Assembly (NCBI GenBank): GCA_035546775.1
Contig: DASZWD010000047.1
Coordinates: forward strand, 24,171 to 88,170
Length of the DNA: 64,000 nt
Reading direction: 5' to 3'
From: Acidimicrobiales bacterium
GTDB lineage: Bacteria > Actinomycetota > Acidimicrobiia > Acidimicrobiales > JACCXE01
Below the pieces are notes generated by a model. The model searched no databases and was not told the DNA's origin. It was given only the letters and a program-made list of their open reading frames with translations. The translations under genes and the position numbers were made by a program. Every line of letters starts with the position of its first letter. Position 1 is the first letter of the stretch. Positions 19,099 to 27,748 of this stretch are shown one piece after another.

Positions 19099-19880
19099 TC
19101 GGCGCGGCAGGCGTCGAACGCGGCCGTCGACGTCGTCATACCCGCGGGGTCGATGAGGAACGCGGCGACGTCCGGGTGGTCTTCGAGCCAGCGCGGGGCG
19201 TCGGCGCCCAGGGCGACCAGCGCGGTGGCGACGGCGTCGGCGAACGAAAGAGAGTCCGCCACCACGGTGGCGGCCACGAGCGCGGTGGCGGACGTGCCGG
19301 TCCGCGGGTCCACGATGTGGTCGCCGCGCTCGTAGCGACCCGACGTGGCGACGCCGCCGTCGGTCACAGCGACGGTGCACGCGACGCGGTCGCGCTGGTA
19401 CGGGTGCTGGATACCGACGCGCCACGCCTCGCCCGCGGCCGCGTGGCCGGCGACGATGACGTCACCGCCGGCGTTGACGGCGAAGTTGTGCACCCCGGCG
19501 TCGTGCAGCATGGTCGCCGCCCGCTTGAGCGCCCAGCCTTTGACGATGCCGGAAGGATCGATGACGCCGAGTCCTTCCCAGCGCGTCACGCGCGGGTCGG
19601 CGCCCACACCGATGTCGAAGGCGCCGCCGGTGTAGGTCCGCATGGCGTCGGCGAGGAGCAACACCTCACGGACGTCGGCCGACGCCTCCTCGACCCCCAG
19701 CGTGCCCGCGCCGATGCGGCTGATCTCGCTGTCGCCGCGCCACGTCGAGAAGCGTGCGTCCACGAGGCGGAACCAGTCGAAGACGGCGTCGATGACGGCG
19801 GCGTCGACCGGGTCGCGGGCCTCGATCCTGATGACCGTGCCCCAGCAGGAGACGGTGTGGCGGCTAGCCGTTGGCGTCAA
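19095..19880 (-). CDS. apbE: FAD:protein FMN transferase (ApbE)
   Basis: ApbE moves FMN from FAD onto a Thr or Ser of a target flavoprotein. The 261-residue product shows VNAGGDV (near residue 138), VATSGRYERG (near 177) and HIVDPRTG (near 188), which build the FAD and Mg sites. It lacks the lipoprotein signal of classical ApbE and no membrane helix is seen, so it appears cytosolic. The FMN-binding acceptor gene immediately upstream overlaps it by 17 bp, and a ferric-reductase-like membrane protein precedes that, making a complete flavinylation cassette. Confidence 0.93.
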   Translation of the reverse strand: MTPTASRHTVSCWGTVIRIEARDPVDAAVIDAVFDWFRLVDARFSTWRGDSEISRIGAGTLGVEEASADVREVLLLADAMRTYTGGAFDIGVGADPRVTRWEGLGVIDPSGIVKGWALKRAATMLHDAGVHNFAVNAGGDVIVAGHAAAGEAWRVGIQHPYQRDRVACTVAVTDGGVATSGRYERGDHIVDPRTGTSATALVAATVVADSLSFADAVATALVALGADAPRWLEDHPDVAAFLIDPAGMTTSTAAFDACRAD

Positions 19881-20367
19881 TCGCCGCCTGCAGGGAACGG
19901 ATGTAGCTCTCGCTGGTGTAGCTGGCGCCCGACACGACCTGGATGCGCGCCGACTGCGCCTGGAGTGCCTCCTGGCGCAGCCGTGGCCCGGCGTAGGTGC
20001 TGAGTTCGGCGGACCGCCGGCGGTCCTGGGGCAGCTGGATCGCCTCGACGTCGTCGATGTGGCGACCGGTGAAGGTGACGCGCACCTGCACCGGGCCGAA
20101 CTGGTTGGGTACGTTGGGCCCGTCGATGGTCCGGTGGACCAAGACGGTGGTCGGCGGGAGCGTGCGGCGCGTGGTCGTCGGCACGGTCGTGGCCGTCGTG
20201 TGCGTCGTTGTCGACGTGGACGTCGTCGTGGTCGCCGGCGAGGGTGCGGTGGTGGCCGCCGCGTCGCCGGCGTTCACGGCCGTGCCCGTCGAGGTCTTGA
20301 AGCTGGCGAGGAGGGCGAGGCCACCCGCGGTGGCGAGCAGAACGGGAGCGGCGCGTTTCATCGGCAT
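19864..20367 (-). CDS. FMN-binding domain protein, covalent flavin acceptor
   Basis: The start ATG at 20367 lies two bases after the stop of the upstream membrane reductase; a second ATG at 20361 is also possible. The 167-residue product has a hydrophobic N-terminal signal or anchor (about 5-22), a long Thr/Ser-rich linker (about 35-75), and an FMN-binding domain. Near residue 146 it carries SGASYTSESY, the flavinylation motif in which the Thr accepts FMN by a phosphoester bond. It should sit outside the membrane and pass electrons from the membrane reductase to an unknown acceptor. Confidence 0.9.
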   Translation of the reverse strand: MPMKRAAPVLLATAGGLALLASFKTSTGTAVNAGDAAATTAPSPATTTTSTSTTTHTTATTVPTTTRRTLPPTTVLVHRTIDGPNVPNQFGPVQVRVTFTGRHIDDVEAIQLPQDRRRSAELSTYAGPRLRQEALQAQSARIQVVSGASYTSESYIRSLQAAIDANG

Positions 20368-20369
20368 CC

Positions 20370-21707
20370 TCAGTAGGCGAAGCGTTCGAAGTGGATCTGC
20401 CGGTCGGAGACGCGCAGCCGGCGCAGGCGGCGGCGTACGGCATCGACCATGCCGGGCGGGCCGCAGAGGTAGACGTCGCGGCTGGCGATGTCGGGGACGA
20501 GGGCGCGCAGCGCCGGGACACCGAGCTTGTCCGTCTCGTCGTCGCCGATTTCGGGGCCCACGACGTACTGCACGCGCACGCCGCGGCGCTCGGAGAACAT
20601 CTCGAGTTCGCGGCGGAAGGCAATGTCGGTCTCGTCGGCGGCGCGATAGACGAGCACGGCATCCGTGTCGGGGCGGACCTCGTCGAGCAACGCTCGCAGC
20701 GGCGTGATTCCGATGCCACCGGCGATGAAGGCCACGCGGTGGCGCTGGCGGCGCCGCGACGTGAACGTGCCGTACGGCCCTTCGGCAAAGACGCGCGTCC
20801 CGACCGGTACCGACGCGATGCGCTCCGTGTCGTCGCCAAGCGCCTTGACCGTGATGCGCAGCACGTCGGAGCGCGGCGCGGCCGACAGCGAGAACGGATG
20901 GGCGCGCGCCCAGCCTTCGGGCGTGAGGAAGCGCCAGAGGAAGAATTGGCCCGGCCGCGCGCCGGTGGCGTCGAGGTTCGCGCCGTCGAGGAAGATCGAC
21001 ACGGTGCCCGACGCCTCGGGGTGCACGGCGCGCACCGTAAGGCGGTGGCGCAGGTTGAAGGCGATCGGCGCGCCGATGCGCCACCACAGCACGGCGCCCG
21101 CGACCGCGGCGTACAGCGCGATCCACCACGCGCGGGCGACGGGGTCGGCGCTGAAGTCGGTGCCGACGGCGAGTTGATGCGCGAACGTGAGTGCCACCGC
21201 GAGGTAGGCGTAGAGGTGCAGGCCGTACCACGTCTCGCGCCGCAGCCGCCGCCGCGCGGCGCGCACCGAGGCGGCGCCGACCGCGACGAACAGCGCCGTT
21301 CCGACGATCGCCATCAGGACGTCGGGGTAGTGGCGGATGAAGTCGCCCGTCTGCGAGACCAGCGAGACGTGCTCGCCCTGCGCGTAGCCCACGGTGATGA
21401 GGCCGGCGTGGGCCACCAGCAGCCACACCACGGCGAATCCACCCCAGCGGTGCCACACCGCCAGCCGATCGAAGCCCACGGCGCGCTCGAGCCAACCGAT
21501 CCGCGACATCAGCAGCACCTCTACCAGCACGGCGTACGTGCCCAGCAGGCCGGTGAGCTGGCCCGCGGCCGTCGCCACGCCGCCGGGCCCGCTGGCGGCG
21601 GCGACGCCGCCGTGGCGCCACCACAGGCCCACGGTGATCAACGCGTTGGCGACGATCACGACGGTGGCGCCGTATGCGCGATCGTTCACAGCAGCGTCGT
21701 CAACCAC
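20370..21707 (-). CDS. Ferric-reductase-like transmembrane / FNR-type oxidoreductase
   Basis: The 445-residue protein starts with a membrane domain of about six helices (residues 15-215) with paired histidines typical of the heme-binding ferric reductase/NOX fold, followed by an FNR-like cytosolic half. PGQFFLWRFL and HPFSLSAAP are the FAD contacts, IAGGIGITPLRALL is the NAD(P) site, and LCGPPGMVDAV is near the C-terminus. It should move electrons from cytosolic NAD(P)H across the membrane to the flavinylated partner encoded next. It heads the reductase-FMN protein-ApbE operon and is divergent from the pirin gene. Confidence 0.92.
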   Translation of the reverse strand: MVDDAAVNDRAYGATVVIVANALITVGLWWRHGGVAAASGPGGVATAAGQLTGLLGTYAVLVEVLLMSRIGWLERAVGFDRLAVWHRWGGFAVVWLLVAHAGLITVGYAQGEHVSLVSQTGDFIRHYPDVLMAIVGTALFVAVGAASVRAARRRLRRETWYGLHLYAYLAVALTFAHQLAVGTDFSADPVARAWWIALYAAVAGAVLWWRIGAPIAFNLRHRLTVRAVHPEASGTVSIFLDGANLDATGARPGQFFLWRFLTPEGWARAHPFSLSAAPRSDVLRITVKALGDDTERIASVPVGTRVFAEGPYGTFTSRRRQRHRVAFIAGGIGITPLRALLDEVRPDTDAVLVYRAADETDIAFRRELEMFSERRGVRVQYVVGPEIGDDETDKLGVPALRALVPDIASRDVYLCGPPGMVDAVRRRLRRLRVSDRQIHFERFAY

Positions 21708-21778
21708 GGTTCCACGGTACGGACGGTTCGGGGCGATTTAGCCGCAGAGCAGGTAAAGCCTTCGCCAAACCTGGCGGA

Positions 21779-21798
21779 ATATTTGCGCACGCAAGTAT
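21779..21798. promoter_or_regulatory. Imperfect dyad in reductase/pirin divergent promoter
   Basis: The dyad ATATTTGCGCACGCAAGTAT lies in the 103-bp gap between the divergent reductase and pirin genes. Its core TTGCG-CA-CGCAA is exact, and the outer bases match except for one pair. It is 13 bp before the pirin GTG, whose GGGAGG ribosome-binding site is at 21802-21807. It could be an operator for pirin; the binding protein is unknown. Confidence 0.4.
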
Positions 21799-21810
21799 GT
21801 TGGGAGGCCT

Positions 21811-22827
21811 GTGAACACGACGACGAGCCCTGTGCGCGAGACGGTCGAACTCGGTCCCCGCTGGCCGACGATCGACCCGTTCCTGTTCTGCGCCCATCAC
21901 GACGACGACTATCCGGCGGGCAACGACGTGCTCGCCCCCGCGGTACCCGTCGACGATCGCGAACTCGGCATGGACTTCTCTGGCCAGGACGGGTGGAGCA
22001 TGTACCACGGCCTCGTCGTGCCCGGCTTCCCGCAGCACCCGCACCGCGGCTTCGAAACAGTCACGTTCGTGCGCCAGGGCGTGATCGACCACTCCGATTC
22101 GCTGGGTGCGGCGGCGCGCTTCGGCCGCGGCGACGTGCAGTGGCTGACGGCGGGCCGCGGCATCGTGCACGCCGAGATGTTCCCGCTGCGCGACCGCACG
22201 CAGAAGAACCCGCTCGAGCTGTTCCAGATCTGGTTGAACTTGCCGTCCGCCGACAAGATGGTCGACCCGTACTTCACGATGTTCTGGGACGGCGACATGC
22301 CGATCGTGCGTGCCGACGGCGCGGAGATCACCGTCGTCGCCGGCCAGCTCGGCGACGAGATCGCGCCACCGCCACCCCCCGACTCCTACGCGGCGCGCCC
22401 GCACGCCGATATCGCGATCCTCCACATCCGCCTCGACGCCGGCGCGACCTGGACGCTGCCGGGGGCGCGTGGCCCCGAGACGGCCCGCGTGCTCTACGTG
22501 TTCGAGGGCGACACCGTCGACGTCGCCGGCACCGTCGTGAGCAACGACACCGGCGTGCTCGTCGACGCCACCGCGGCCATCGCGCTGGGCGCCGGTGGGC
22601 GCGAGGTCGAGATCCTCGTGCTGCAGGGCCGCCCGCTCGCCGAACCCGTCGCCCAGTACGGCCCGTTCGTCATGAACACGCACGACGAGATCGAGCAGGC
22701 GTTCCTCGACTACCGCGAGACGGGCTTCGGCGGCTGGCCGTGGTCGGAGGACGGCCCCACCCACGGGCGCGAGCGTGAACGGTTCGCGCAACACGTCGAC
22801 GGCCGCGTCGAGCAGCCGGCCTCCTAG
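21811..22827 (+). CDS. Pirin family protein
   Basis: The GTG at 21811 follows a GGGAGG ribosome-binding site. The 338-residue product is a two-domain cupin of the pirin family. The N-terminal metal site is visible as HPHRGFETVTFVRQG, followed by GRGDVQWLTAGRGIVHAEMF. Bacterial pirins are iron- or other metal-containing proteins, some of which act as quercetin 2,3-dioxygenases or redox sensors. There is a longer than usual C-terminal region (about 300-338). Its function in this organism is not fixed by context. Confidence 0.9.
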   Translation: MNTTTSPVRETVELGPRWPTIDPFLFCAHHDDDYPAGNDVLAPAVPVDDRELGMDFSGQDGWSMYHGLVVPGFPQHPHRGFETVTFVRQGVIDHSDSLGAAARFGRGDVQWLTAGRGIVHAEMFPLRDRTQKNPLELFQIWLNLPSADKMVDPYFTMFWDGDMPIVRADGAEITVVAGQLGDEIAPPPPPDSYAARPHADIAILHIRLDAGATWTLPGARGPETARVLYVFEGDTVDVAGTVVSNDTGVLVDATAAIALGAGGREVEILVLQGRPLAEPVAQYGPFVMNTHDEIEQAFLDYRETGFGGWPWSEDGPTHGRERERFAQHVDGRVEQPAS

Positions 22828-22860
22828 GCGGCGGCAGCCCCGGCAAGGCATGCTGGCGCC

Positions 22861-23739
22861 ATGAGCGCCGCGAGCGAGCCCGTTGAAGTCATCCATCTGT
22901 GGCCCGACGGGCCGCCGACCGTGATCGACAACGTGCCGACCGAGACCGAGTACGTCGTCAGTTGGGGTCTGGCGGACGGCACCATGATGATCCGCAACAT
23001 CTCCGACGCGCGGCTCAACGTGTACGCGCCGGCGCCCGGTGCCGCCAACGGGCACGGCGTCATCGTCGTGCCCGGTGGCGGGTGGGCGATCAACGCGTGG
23101 ACGCATGAAGGCACCGACGTCGCCGCGGCGCTGAACGCGCTCGGCTACACGTGCTTCGTGCTCAAGTACCGGCTCCAGCCGACGAGCCGCGATCAGGCGA
23201 AATTCGAGGCGACGATGCGCAAGCTCGACTCGATCCACGCCGGTGGGATGAGGCACGGCGACAAGCCGACGGCCATCGGCACCCTCATCTCGTCGCCGCA
23301 GTACCTCGCGGCGCGCGCCGCGTGCGCGGACGACGGCCGCCGTGCCATCGAACTCGTGCGCAAGGACGCCGAGCGCTTCGGCATCAGCGCCGAGACGCTC
23401 GGCATGATCGGCTTCTCCGCCGGTGCCTTCCTCATCGTCGACGTCGCCCTCGACCCGCGCTCTGATCAGGTCGCCTACATCGCACCGATCTACGGCGGCG
23501 AGACACAGGGCGCGGCCGTGCCCGCCGACGCTCCGCCGCTGTTCACTGCGGTGGCCCAGGACGACATCCTCGTGCGCATCGTCGAAGGTCTGCACAACGA
23601 CTGGAGTGCCGCCGACCGCCCGTCGGAAGTCCACCACTTCCGCCGCGGCGCCCACGGCTTCGGCATGCTGCGCCAGGGCCTTCCGTCGGACCGGTGGTTC
23701 GACTTGTTCACCACCTGGCTGGCCGACCTGTCGCTCTAG
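22861..23739 (+). CDS. Alpha/beta hydrolase (BD-FAE/esterase-like)
   Basis: The 292-residue protein resembles the bifunctional feruloyl/acetylxylan esterase-like branch. Visible elements are the oxyanion GGGWAINAWTHEGTD, the nucleophile elbow IGFSAGAF near residue 182, the acid region in TAVAQDDILV and the His in GAHGFGML near 265. It has no signal peptide. It sits 33 bp after pirin and its 3' end overlaps the convergent LigD gene by 4 bp. Confidence 0.86.
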   Translation: MSAASEPVEVIHLWPDGPPTVIDNVPTETEYVVSWGLADGTMMIRNISDARLNVYAPAPGAANGHGVIVVPGGGWAINAWTHEGTDVAAALNALGYTCFVLKYRLQPTSRDQAKFEATMRKLDSIHAGGMRHGDKPTAIGTLISSPQYLAARAACADDGRRAIELVRKDAERFGISAETLGMIGFSAGAFLIVDVALDPRSDQVAYIAPIYGGETQGAAVPADAPPLFTAVAQDDILVRIVEGLHNDWSAADRPSEVHHFRRGAHGFGMLRQGLPSDRWFDLFTTWLADLSL

Positions 23740-24677
23740 CGCTCCCGGCGGGCGCGGCGCTTGCCTTCGTGCATCGCCTCGACGCGCGCGCTCGGGATCG
23801 CCTCGCCTTCGGCGACGAGGTCGCGTGGCAACGCCTGTGGAGGCGGTTGCAGGCGCGTCCACGGGTCGTCGTCGGGCGCGGTGCGAATGGTGAAGTCCGC
23901 CGGGCTCACCGCGTCGAGGTCGTCCCAGGCGACGGGCCACGACACCGGCGTGCCCGGCCGCACGCGCGGGCTGTAGGCGGCGGCGACGGTCGCGCCACCG
24001 GCGCGGGTGGCGTCGATGAACACCTTGCCGGCGCGGTCTTCCTTCATGAACGCCACGGTCGTCACCGACGGCTCGAGCGCGGTGGTGCGCGCCGCCAGGG
24101 CGCGGGTGGCGTGCGCCGCGTCCCACACCGACGTGCCAGCGGTCAACGGCACGTACACGTGCACGCCCTTCGCCCCGCTGGTCTTGACGATCGCCGCCAG
24201 CCCGGCGTCGTCGAGCACGGCGCGGACGACGTGGGCGGCGCGCACGGCCGCGGCAAAACCCGCATCGGGTGGGGGATCGAGGTCGAGCACGAGGTGGGTG
24301 GCGTCTTGGGGTGCGTCCATGCGGACGAGGGTCGGGTGGTACTCGACGGCGCGCTGGTTGCCGAACCACAGCAGCGTGCGGCGGTCGTTGCACAGCGCGT
24401 AGGCGACGTCGCGCTTGGACGTCTCGGCCCAAAACGACACGCGCTTGATCCACTCGGGCGCGTACTTCGGCACGTTCTTCTGCATGAACGCGTCTTGACC
24501 GCGGTGCACGCGGATCACTGACAGCGGTCGGTCGAACAGCACCGGCACGAAGCGGTCGGCGACACGGTCGAGGTAGTCGATCAGGTCGCGTTTGGTGGCG
24601 TCCGCGCCGTCGAAGAGCGGATGGTCGAGGTTGGTCAGTGCGACGCCGTCGCGAACCTCGTCAGGCTCTTCGCTCAT
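23736..24677 (-). CDS. LigD-type polymerase/primase domain protein (NHEJ)
   Basis: The 313-residue protein matches the polymerase domain of bacterial LigD (AEP primase fold), which fills gaps and adds ribonucleotides during non-homologous end joining. The metal-binding LVLDLDPPPD (near residue 131), the nucleotide-binding KTSGAKGVHVYVPL (near 166) and the late LDAVSPADFTI are diagnostic. Here it is a stand-alone protein: neither a ligase or nuclease domain nor a Ku gene is nearby. Partners must be encoded elsewhere if it works in end joining. Its start overlaps the region upstream of the divergent phosphotransferase. Confidence 0.93.
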   Translation of the reverse strand: MSEEPDEVRDGVALTNLDHPLFDGADATKRDLIDYLDRVADRFVPVLFDRPLSVIRVHRGQDAFMQKNVPKYAPEWIKRVSFWAETSKRDVAYALCNDRRTLLWFGNQRAVEYHPTLVRMDAPQDATHLVLDLDPPPDAGFAAAVRAAHVVRAVLDDAGLAAIVKTSGAKGVHVYVPLTAGTSVWDAAHATRALAARTTALEPSVTTVAFMKEDRAGKVFIDATRAGGATVAAAYSPRVRPGTPVSWPVAWDDLDAVSPADFTIRTAPDDDPWTRLQPPPQALPRDLVAEGEAIPSARVEAMHEGKRRARRER

Positions 24678-24693
24678 GCGTCAGGATTACCGC

Positions 24694-25749
24694 ATGAGCG
24701 ACGGGCTGACACTTCCGACCACCATCGACGACGTCACGGCGCAGTGGTTGTCCGCCGCCACGGGCCTCGATATCACCAGCAGCAAGGCGGAGCAGATCGG
24801 CGCGGGGATCGGCGTGAGCAGTGCGCTGTACCGTGTCACCCTCGAAGGCGAGGGCTGCCCGCCGTCGATCGTGGTGAAGCTGCCAGCGCTCGACGAGGCG
24901 GCGGTGTTCACGTCGACGATCCTGCGCATGTACATCCGCGAGGTCACGTTCTTCACCAAGCTGGCGGTCGACGCGCCGGTGCGCGTGCCGCACGCCTACT
25001 TCGCCGGTGTCGACCAGGAGACGAGCCAGTTCGTCGTCGTGATGGAAGACATGGGGTCCATGCGCATCGTCGACCAGACCGTTGGGATGCTGCTCGAAGA
25101 CGCCGAGCGCGCCGTCGACACGCTGGCACGCTGGCACGCGAAGTGGTGGCGTCAGGGTGACGCGCTGGCGGCCGCCGGCGACACTGTCAGCCTCGGCGAC
25201 CCGATCTATCCGGCGATCCTGCCGCTGGTGTTCGAGGAGGGGTGGCAAAAGGTCACCGGCGCCATGGACCTGGCGCCCGCCATCGAGCGTGTCGGGCCCA
25301 AGTGGACCGCGGCGATGCCGCAGTTGCTCGCCGACCTGAGCCGCGGTCCCAACACGATGCTGCACGGCGACTACCGCGGCGACAACATTCTCTTCGACGG
25401 CGACGACAGCGTGGCGCTGCTCGACTTCCAACTCATCGGCTCGGGCGTCGGCGCCTACGACCTCGCCTACATGATCACCCAGACGCTCGAACCGCACGTC
25501 GCCGCGGCCAGCGAGCGTGCGCTGTTCGACCGCTGGGTCGACGGCCTGCGGTCGGCCGGCGTGGCCGCCGACGACCTCGCCGATGCGTGGGAGGACTACC
25601 GCAAGGCGGCGCTGTTCTGCCTCGTGTACCCGATCGTCGCCAGCCGCGGCATGGACTTCGACGACCCGCGCCAGCGCCTGCTCATCGACAAGATGAACGA
25701 GCGGTTCTCGCGCGCCGTCGACGACCTCGACCTCGCTTCGCTGCTGTAA
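24694..25749 (+). CDS. Phosphotransferase (EcKinase/APH-like)
   Basis: I preferred ATG 24694; an ATG at 24676 would overlap the start codon of the divergent LigD-like gene. The 351-residue product has the APH fold of the ecdysteroid-kinase-like/DUF1679 branch: VVKLPALDEAA with the ATP-binding Lys, VVMEDMGSMRIVDQ, the catalytic loop MLHGDYRGDNILFDGDD near residue 227 and the metal motif LLDFQLIGSGVGAYDLAY. Actinobacterial members often accompany sterol or acyl-CoA catabolism genes. The substrate is unknown. Confidence 0.86.
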   Translation: MSDGLTLPTTIDDVTAQWLSAATGLDITSSKAEQIGAGIGVSSALYRVTLEGEGCPPSIVVKLPALDEAAVFTSTILRMYIREVTFFTKLAVDAPVRVPHAYFAGVDQETSQFVVVMEDMGSMRIVDQTVGMLLEDAERAVDTLARWHAKWWRQGDALAAAGDTVSLGDPIYPAILPLVFEEGWQKVTGAMDLAPAIERVGPKWTAAMPQLLADLSRGPNTMLHGDYRGDNILFDGDDSVALLDFQLIGSGVGAYDLAYMITQTLEPHVAAASERALFDRWVDGLRSAGVAADDLADAWEDYRKAALFCLVYPIVASRGMDFDDPRQRLLIDKMNERFSRAVDDLDLASLL

Positions 25750-25753
25750 ACCA

Positions 25754-25806
25754 CGCTTTTGGTCCGTCTGAGCCACGGTCTTTGTGGCTGAAACGGACCA
25801 AAAGCG
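25754..25806. terminator. Long hairpin, 23-nt arms
   Basis: Arms 25754-25776 and 25784-25806 pair over 23 bases with only two mismatches and a 7-base loop. The outer 14 bp (CGCTTTTGGTCCGT and its complement) are exact. It starts 5 bp after the phosphotransferase stop and ends 20 bp before the next gene's GTG. There is no T tract after the stem, as is common for actinobacterial terminators. Its closeness to the next start means it could also affect that gene's translation. Confidence 0.7.
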
Positions 25807-25826
25807 GGGGACGTACGCTGCGGTGC

Positions 25827-26684
25827 GTGCCGAGCCTCGACGAAGTCCGCGCCTTCGTGCGCCTGCACCTCAAGCAGCGCGCCTACGACTACCCGGCGTC
25901 CGACGACGATCTCGACGTCGTCTCGCTCGGCTACGAACCCGATGCGTTCGCGCTCACGATCGCCGGTTTCGGTGATCGCTTCGACGTTGTCGAGGTGGCG
26001 CGCCTGGCCTACCGCGACACGGCGCGGCCGATGTTCTCCGTCTCGTCGCGCAACGTCGACGCGCCGCAGCGACTCCTGGTCGTCTCGGGCATCCATGGCA
26101 ACGAGCAGGCCGGCATCGTGTCGGTCCCCGAGATCCTCGACCGCTTCGACCCCGCCGGCGCCGTCGCGGTGCGCGTCCTCACGCCCACCAATCCCGTCGG
26201 CGCCGCCGAGTTCTCGCGCTTCAACGCGGACGGCTACGACATCAACCGCGACTTCCTGCAGTTCCGCACCGAAGAAGCACGCGTCGTGCGCGCCGCCTTC
26301 GACGACTTCGACCCGCACTTCGTGCTCTCGTTGCACGAAGGGCCCCAGGCCGCAGCGTTCATCTTCGCCAACCCCTACGTCGACGGTGATCTGGCGCGGC
26401 GGCTGCTCGACGCACTCGCGGCCGGCGGAACCACGCTCGCCACCAAGGACTACTTCGGTCTGCCGCTGCGGCCGCCGGGCCTCTCGGCGTCGAGCCCGTT
26501 CCAGCGCACGGTGCTGCGGGTGTGGGAGGCGACGCTCAAGATGCAGGCGGTCAACGCCTTCGCCGCCGCCCGCGGCATCCCCGAGATCACTTTGGAGACG
26601 GGGTGGCGCAGCGGCGACGGCGCGGCGCGGGTACGCACCCACGTCGACCTGTTCGTGGCGCTGTGCCGCGAACTCTCGGCGTGA
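25827..26684 (+). CDS. Succinylglutamate desuccinylase/aspartoacylase-like zinc hydrolase (M14 fold)
   Basis: The GTG at 25827 is the start that suits the N-terminus PSLDEVRAFVRLHL. The 285-residue protein has the zinc carboxypeptidase fold: VVSGIHGNEQAG supplies His and Glu ligands (near residue 93), LSLHEGPQ the third ligand His (near 170), and EITLETGW the catalytic Glu near 257. NRDFLQFRTEEAR is the substrate-binding Arg region. Relatives remove acyl groups from amino acids or trim peptides. It overlaps the leucine dehydrogenase start by 4 bp, which suggests a shared amino-acid role. Confidence 0.82.
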   Translation: MPSLDEVRAFVRLHLKQRAYDYPASDDDLDVVSLGYEPDAFALTIAGFGDRFDVVEVARLAYRDTARPMFSVSSRNVDAPQRLLVVSGIHGNEQAGIVSVPEILDRFDPAGAVAVRVLTPTNPVGAAEFSRFNADGYDINRDFLQFRTEEARVVRAAFDDFDPHFVLSLHEGPQAAAFIFANPYVDGDLARRLLDALAAGGTTLATKDYFGLPLRPPGLSASSPFQRTVLRVWEATLKMQAVNAFAAARGIPEITLETGWRSGDGAARVRTHVDLFVALCRELSA

Positions 26685-27715
26685 GCGTGTTCGACCGTTT
26701 GCGCGGTCACGAGGAAGTCGTCTTCGTCAACGAGCCGTCCGTCGGCCTGCGCGCCATCGTCGCCATCTACTCGACGGCGCTCGGGCCCTCGTGCGGCGGC
26801 ACGCGCTTTCGTCCGTATGCGTCCGAGGACGCGGCGCTGGCCGACGTGCTCGACCTGTCGCAGGCAATGGCGTACAAGACGGCGTGCGCCGGGCTCGACC
26901 TCGGCGGCGGCAAGGCCGTCATCATCGGCGACCCGGCGCGCGACAAGACCGAGGCGCTGCTGCTCGCCTACGCCGACTGCCTCCAGTCGCTCGGCGGGCG
27001 TTACTACACGGCGTGCGACGTCGGCACCTACGTCGAGGACATGGACGTGCTGGCGCAGCGGTGCGACTTCGTCACCGGAGGTTCGCCATCCCACGGCGGC
27101 GCCGGCGACTCTTCGATCCTCACCGCTGTCGGCGTGTTTGCCGCCATGCGCGCCGCCGCGGCGCACGTGTGGGGAGAGGCGTCGCTCGCCGGGCGCCGCG
27201 TCGCCATCGAAGGCGCCGGGAAGGTGGGGTCTCGCCTCGCCGCCCACTTGTTGGGAGACGGTGCTTCGGTGGTGATCACGGATGTAGACGACGCGGCCGT
27301 TGCCCGCGTGGCGGGCGTGGACGTCGTCGCGCCCGACGCGTTATTGGACGAACCGATGGACGTGTTCGCGCCGTGCGCCCTCGGCGGCTCGCTGTCGGTC
27401 GATTCCGTCGGCCGGCTTTCGGCGCGCATCGTGTGCGGCGGTGCCAACAACCAACTGGCGACACCCGACGTCGCCCAGCTGCTCGCCGATCGCAACATCG
27501 CCTACGTCCCCGACTTCGTGGCCAACGCCGGGGGCATCATCCAGGTGGGCGCCGAGATCTGCGGATATTCCGAGGCCGACGCCCGCGCCAAGACCGAAGC
27601 GATCTTCGACACGACGCGCGACGTCCTCGCCGCGGCCGACTCCGAAGGGCTGCTGCCCGAGCGGGTGGCCGAGCAGCGCGCCGAAGCGCGCATGCGATCC
27701 ATCAAACGGCCTTGA
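26681..27715 (+). CDS. Leucine/valine/phenylalanine-type amino acid dehydrogenase
   Basis: The start is GTG 26681 (GTGA overlap with the previous stop); GTG 26687 is a close alternative. The 344-residue protein shows the ELFV dehydrogenase N-domain with the catalytic Lys in AYKTACAGLDLGGGKAVI and the Rossmann NAD site VAIEGAGKVGSRLAAHL, then CGGANNQL and VANAGGII. It interconverts branched-chain or aromatic amino acids and 2-oxo acids with NAD. The GGTRFRPY segment and length fit leucine rather than glutamate dehydrogenase. Confidence 0.93.
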   Translation: MSVFDRLRGHEEVVFVNEPSVGLRAIVAIYSTALGPSCGGTRFRPYASEDAALADVLDLSQAMAYKTACAGLDLGGGKAVIIGDPARDKTEALLLAYADCLQSLGGRYYTACDVGTYVEDMDVLAQRCDFVTGGSPSHGGAGDSSILTAVGVFAAMRAAAAHVWGEASLAGRRVAIEGAGKVGSRLAAHLLGDGASVVITDVDDAAVARVAGVDVVAPDALLDEPMDVFAPCALGGSLSVDSVGRLSARIVCGGANNQLATPDVAQLLADRNIAYVPDFVANAGGIIQVGAEICGYSEADARAKTEAIFDTTRDVLAAADSEGLLPERVAEQRAEARMRSIKRP

Positions 27716-27718
27716 TAT

Positions 27719-27734
27719 ATCAGCTACAACTGAT
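27719..27734. promoter_or_regulatory. ArsR-type operator
   Basis: ATCAG-N6-CTGAT is an exact dyad located 14 bp before the GTG of the ArsR-ArsC fusion gene, within an AT-rich stretch (TTGATATATCAG) that stands out from the surrounding GC-rich DNA. The size and spacing resemble ArsR/SmtB operators, so autoregulation is likely. Confidence 0.6.
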
Positions 27735-27748
27735 GTAATCTCCGGAGC

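Noticed and set aside
21700..24453. Open frame of over 900 codons on the minus strand
   Set aside because: It runs antisense through pirin and hydrolase genes with clear motifs, is Arg/Ala/Gly/Val-rich without domains, and is a product of high GC at third positions.
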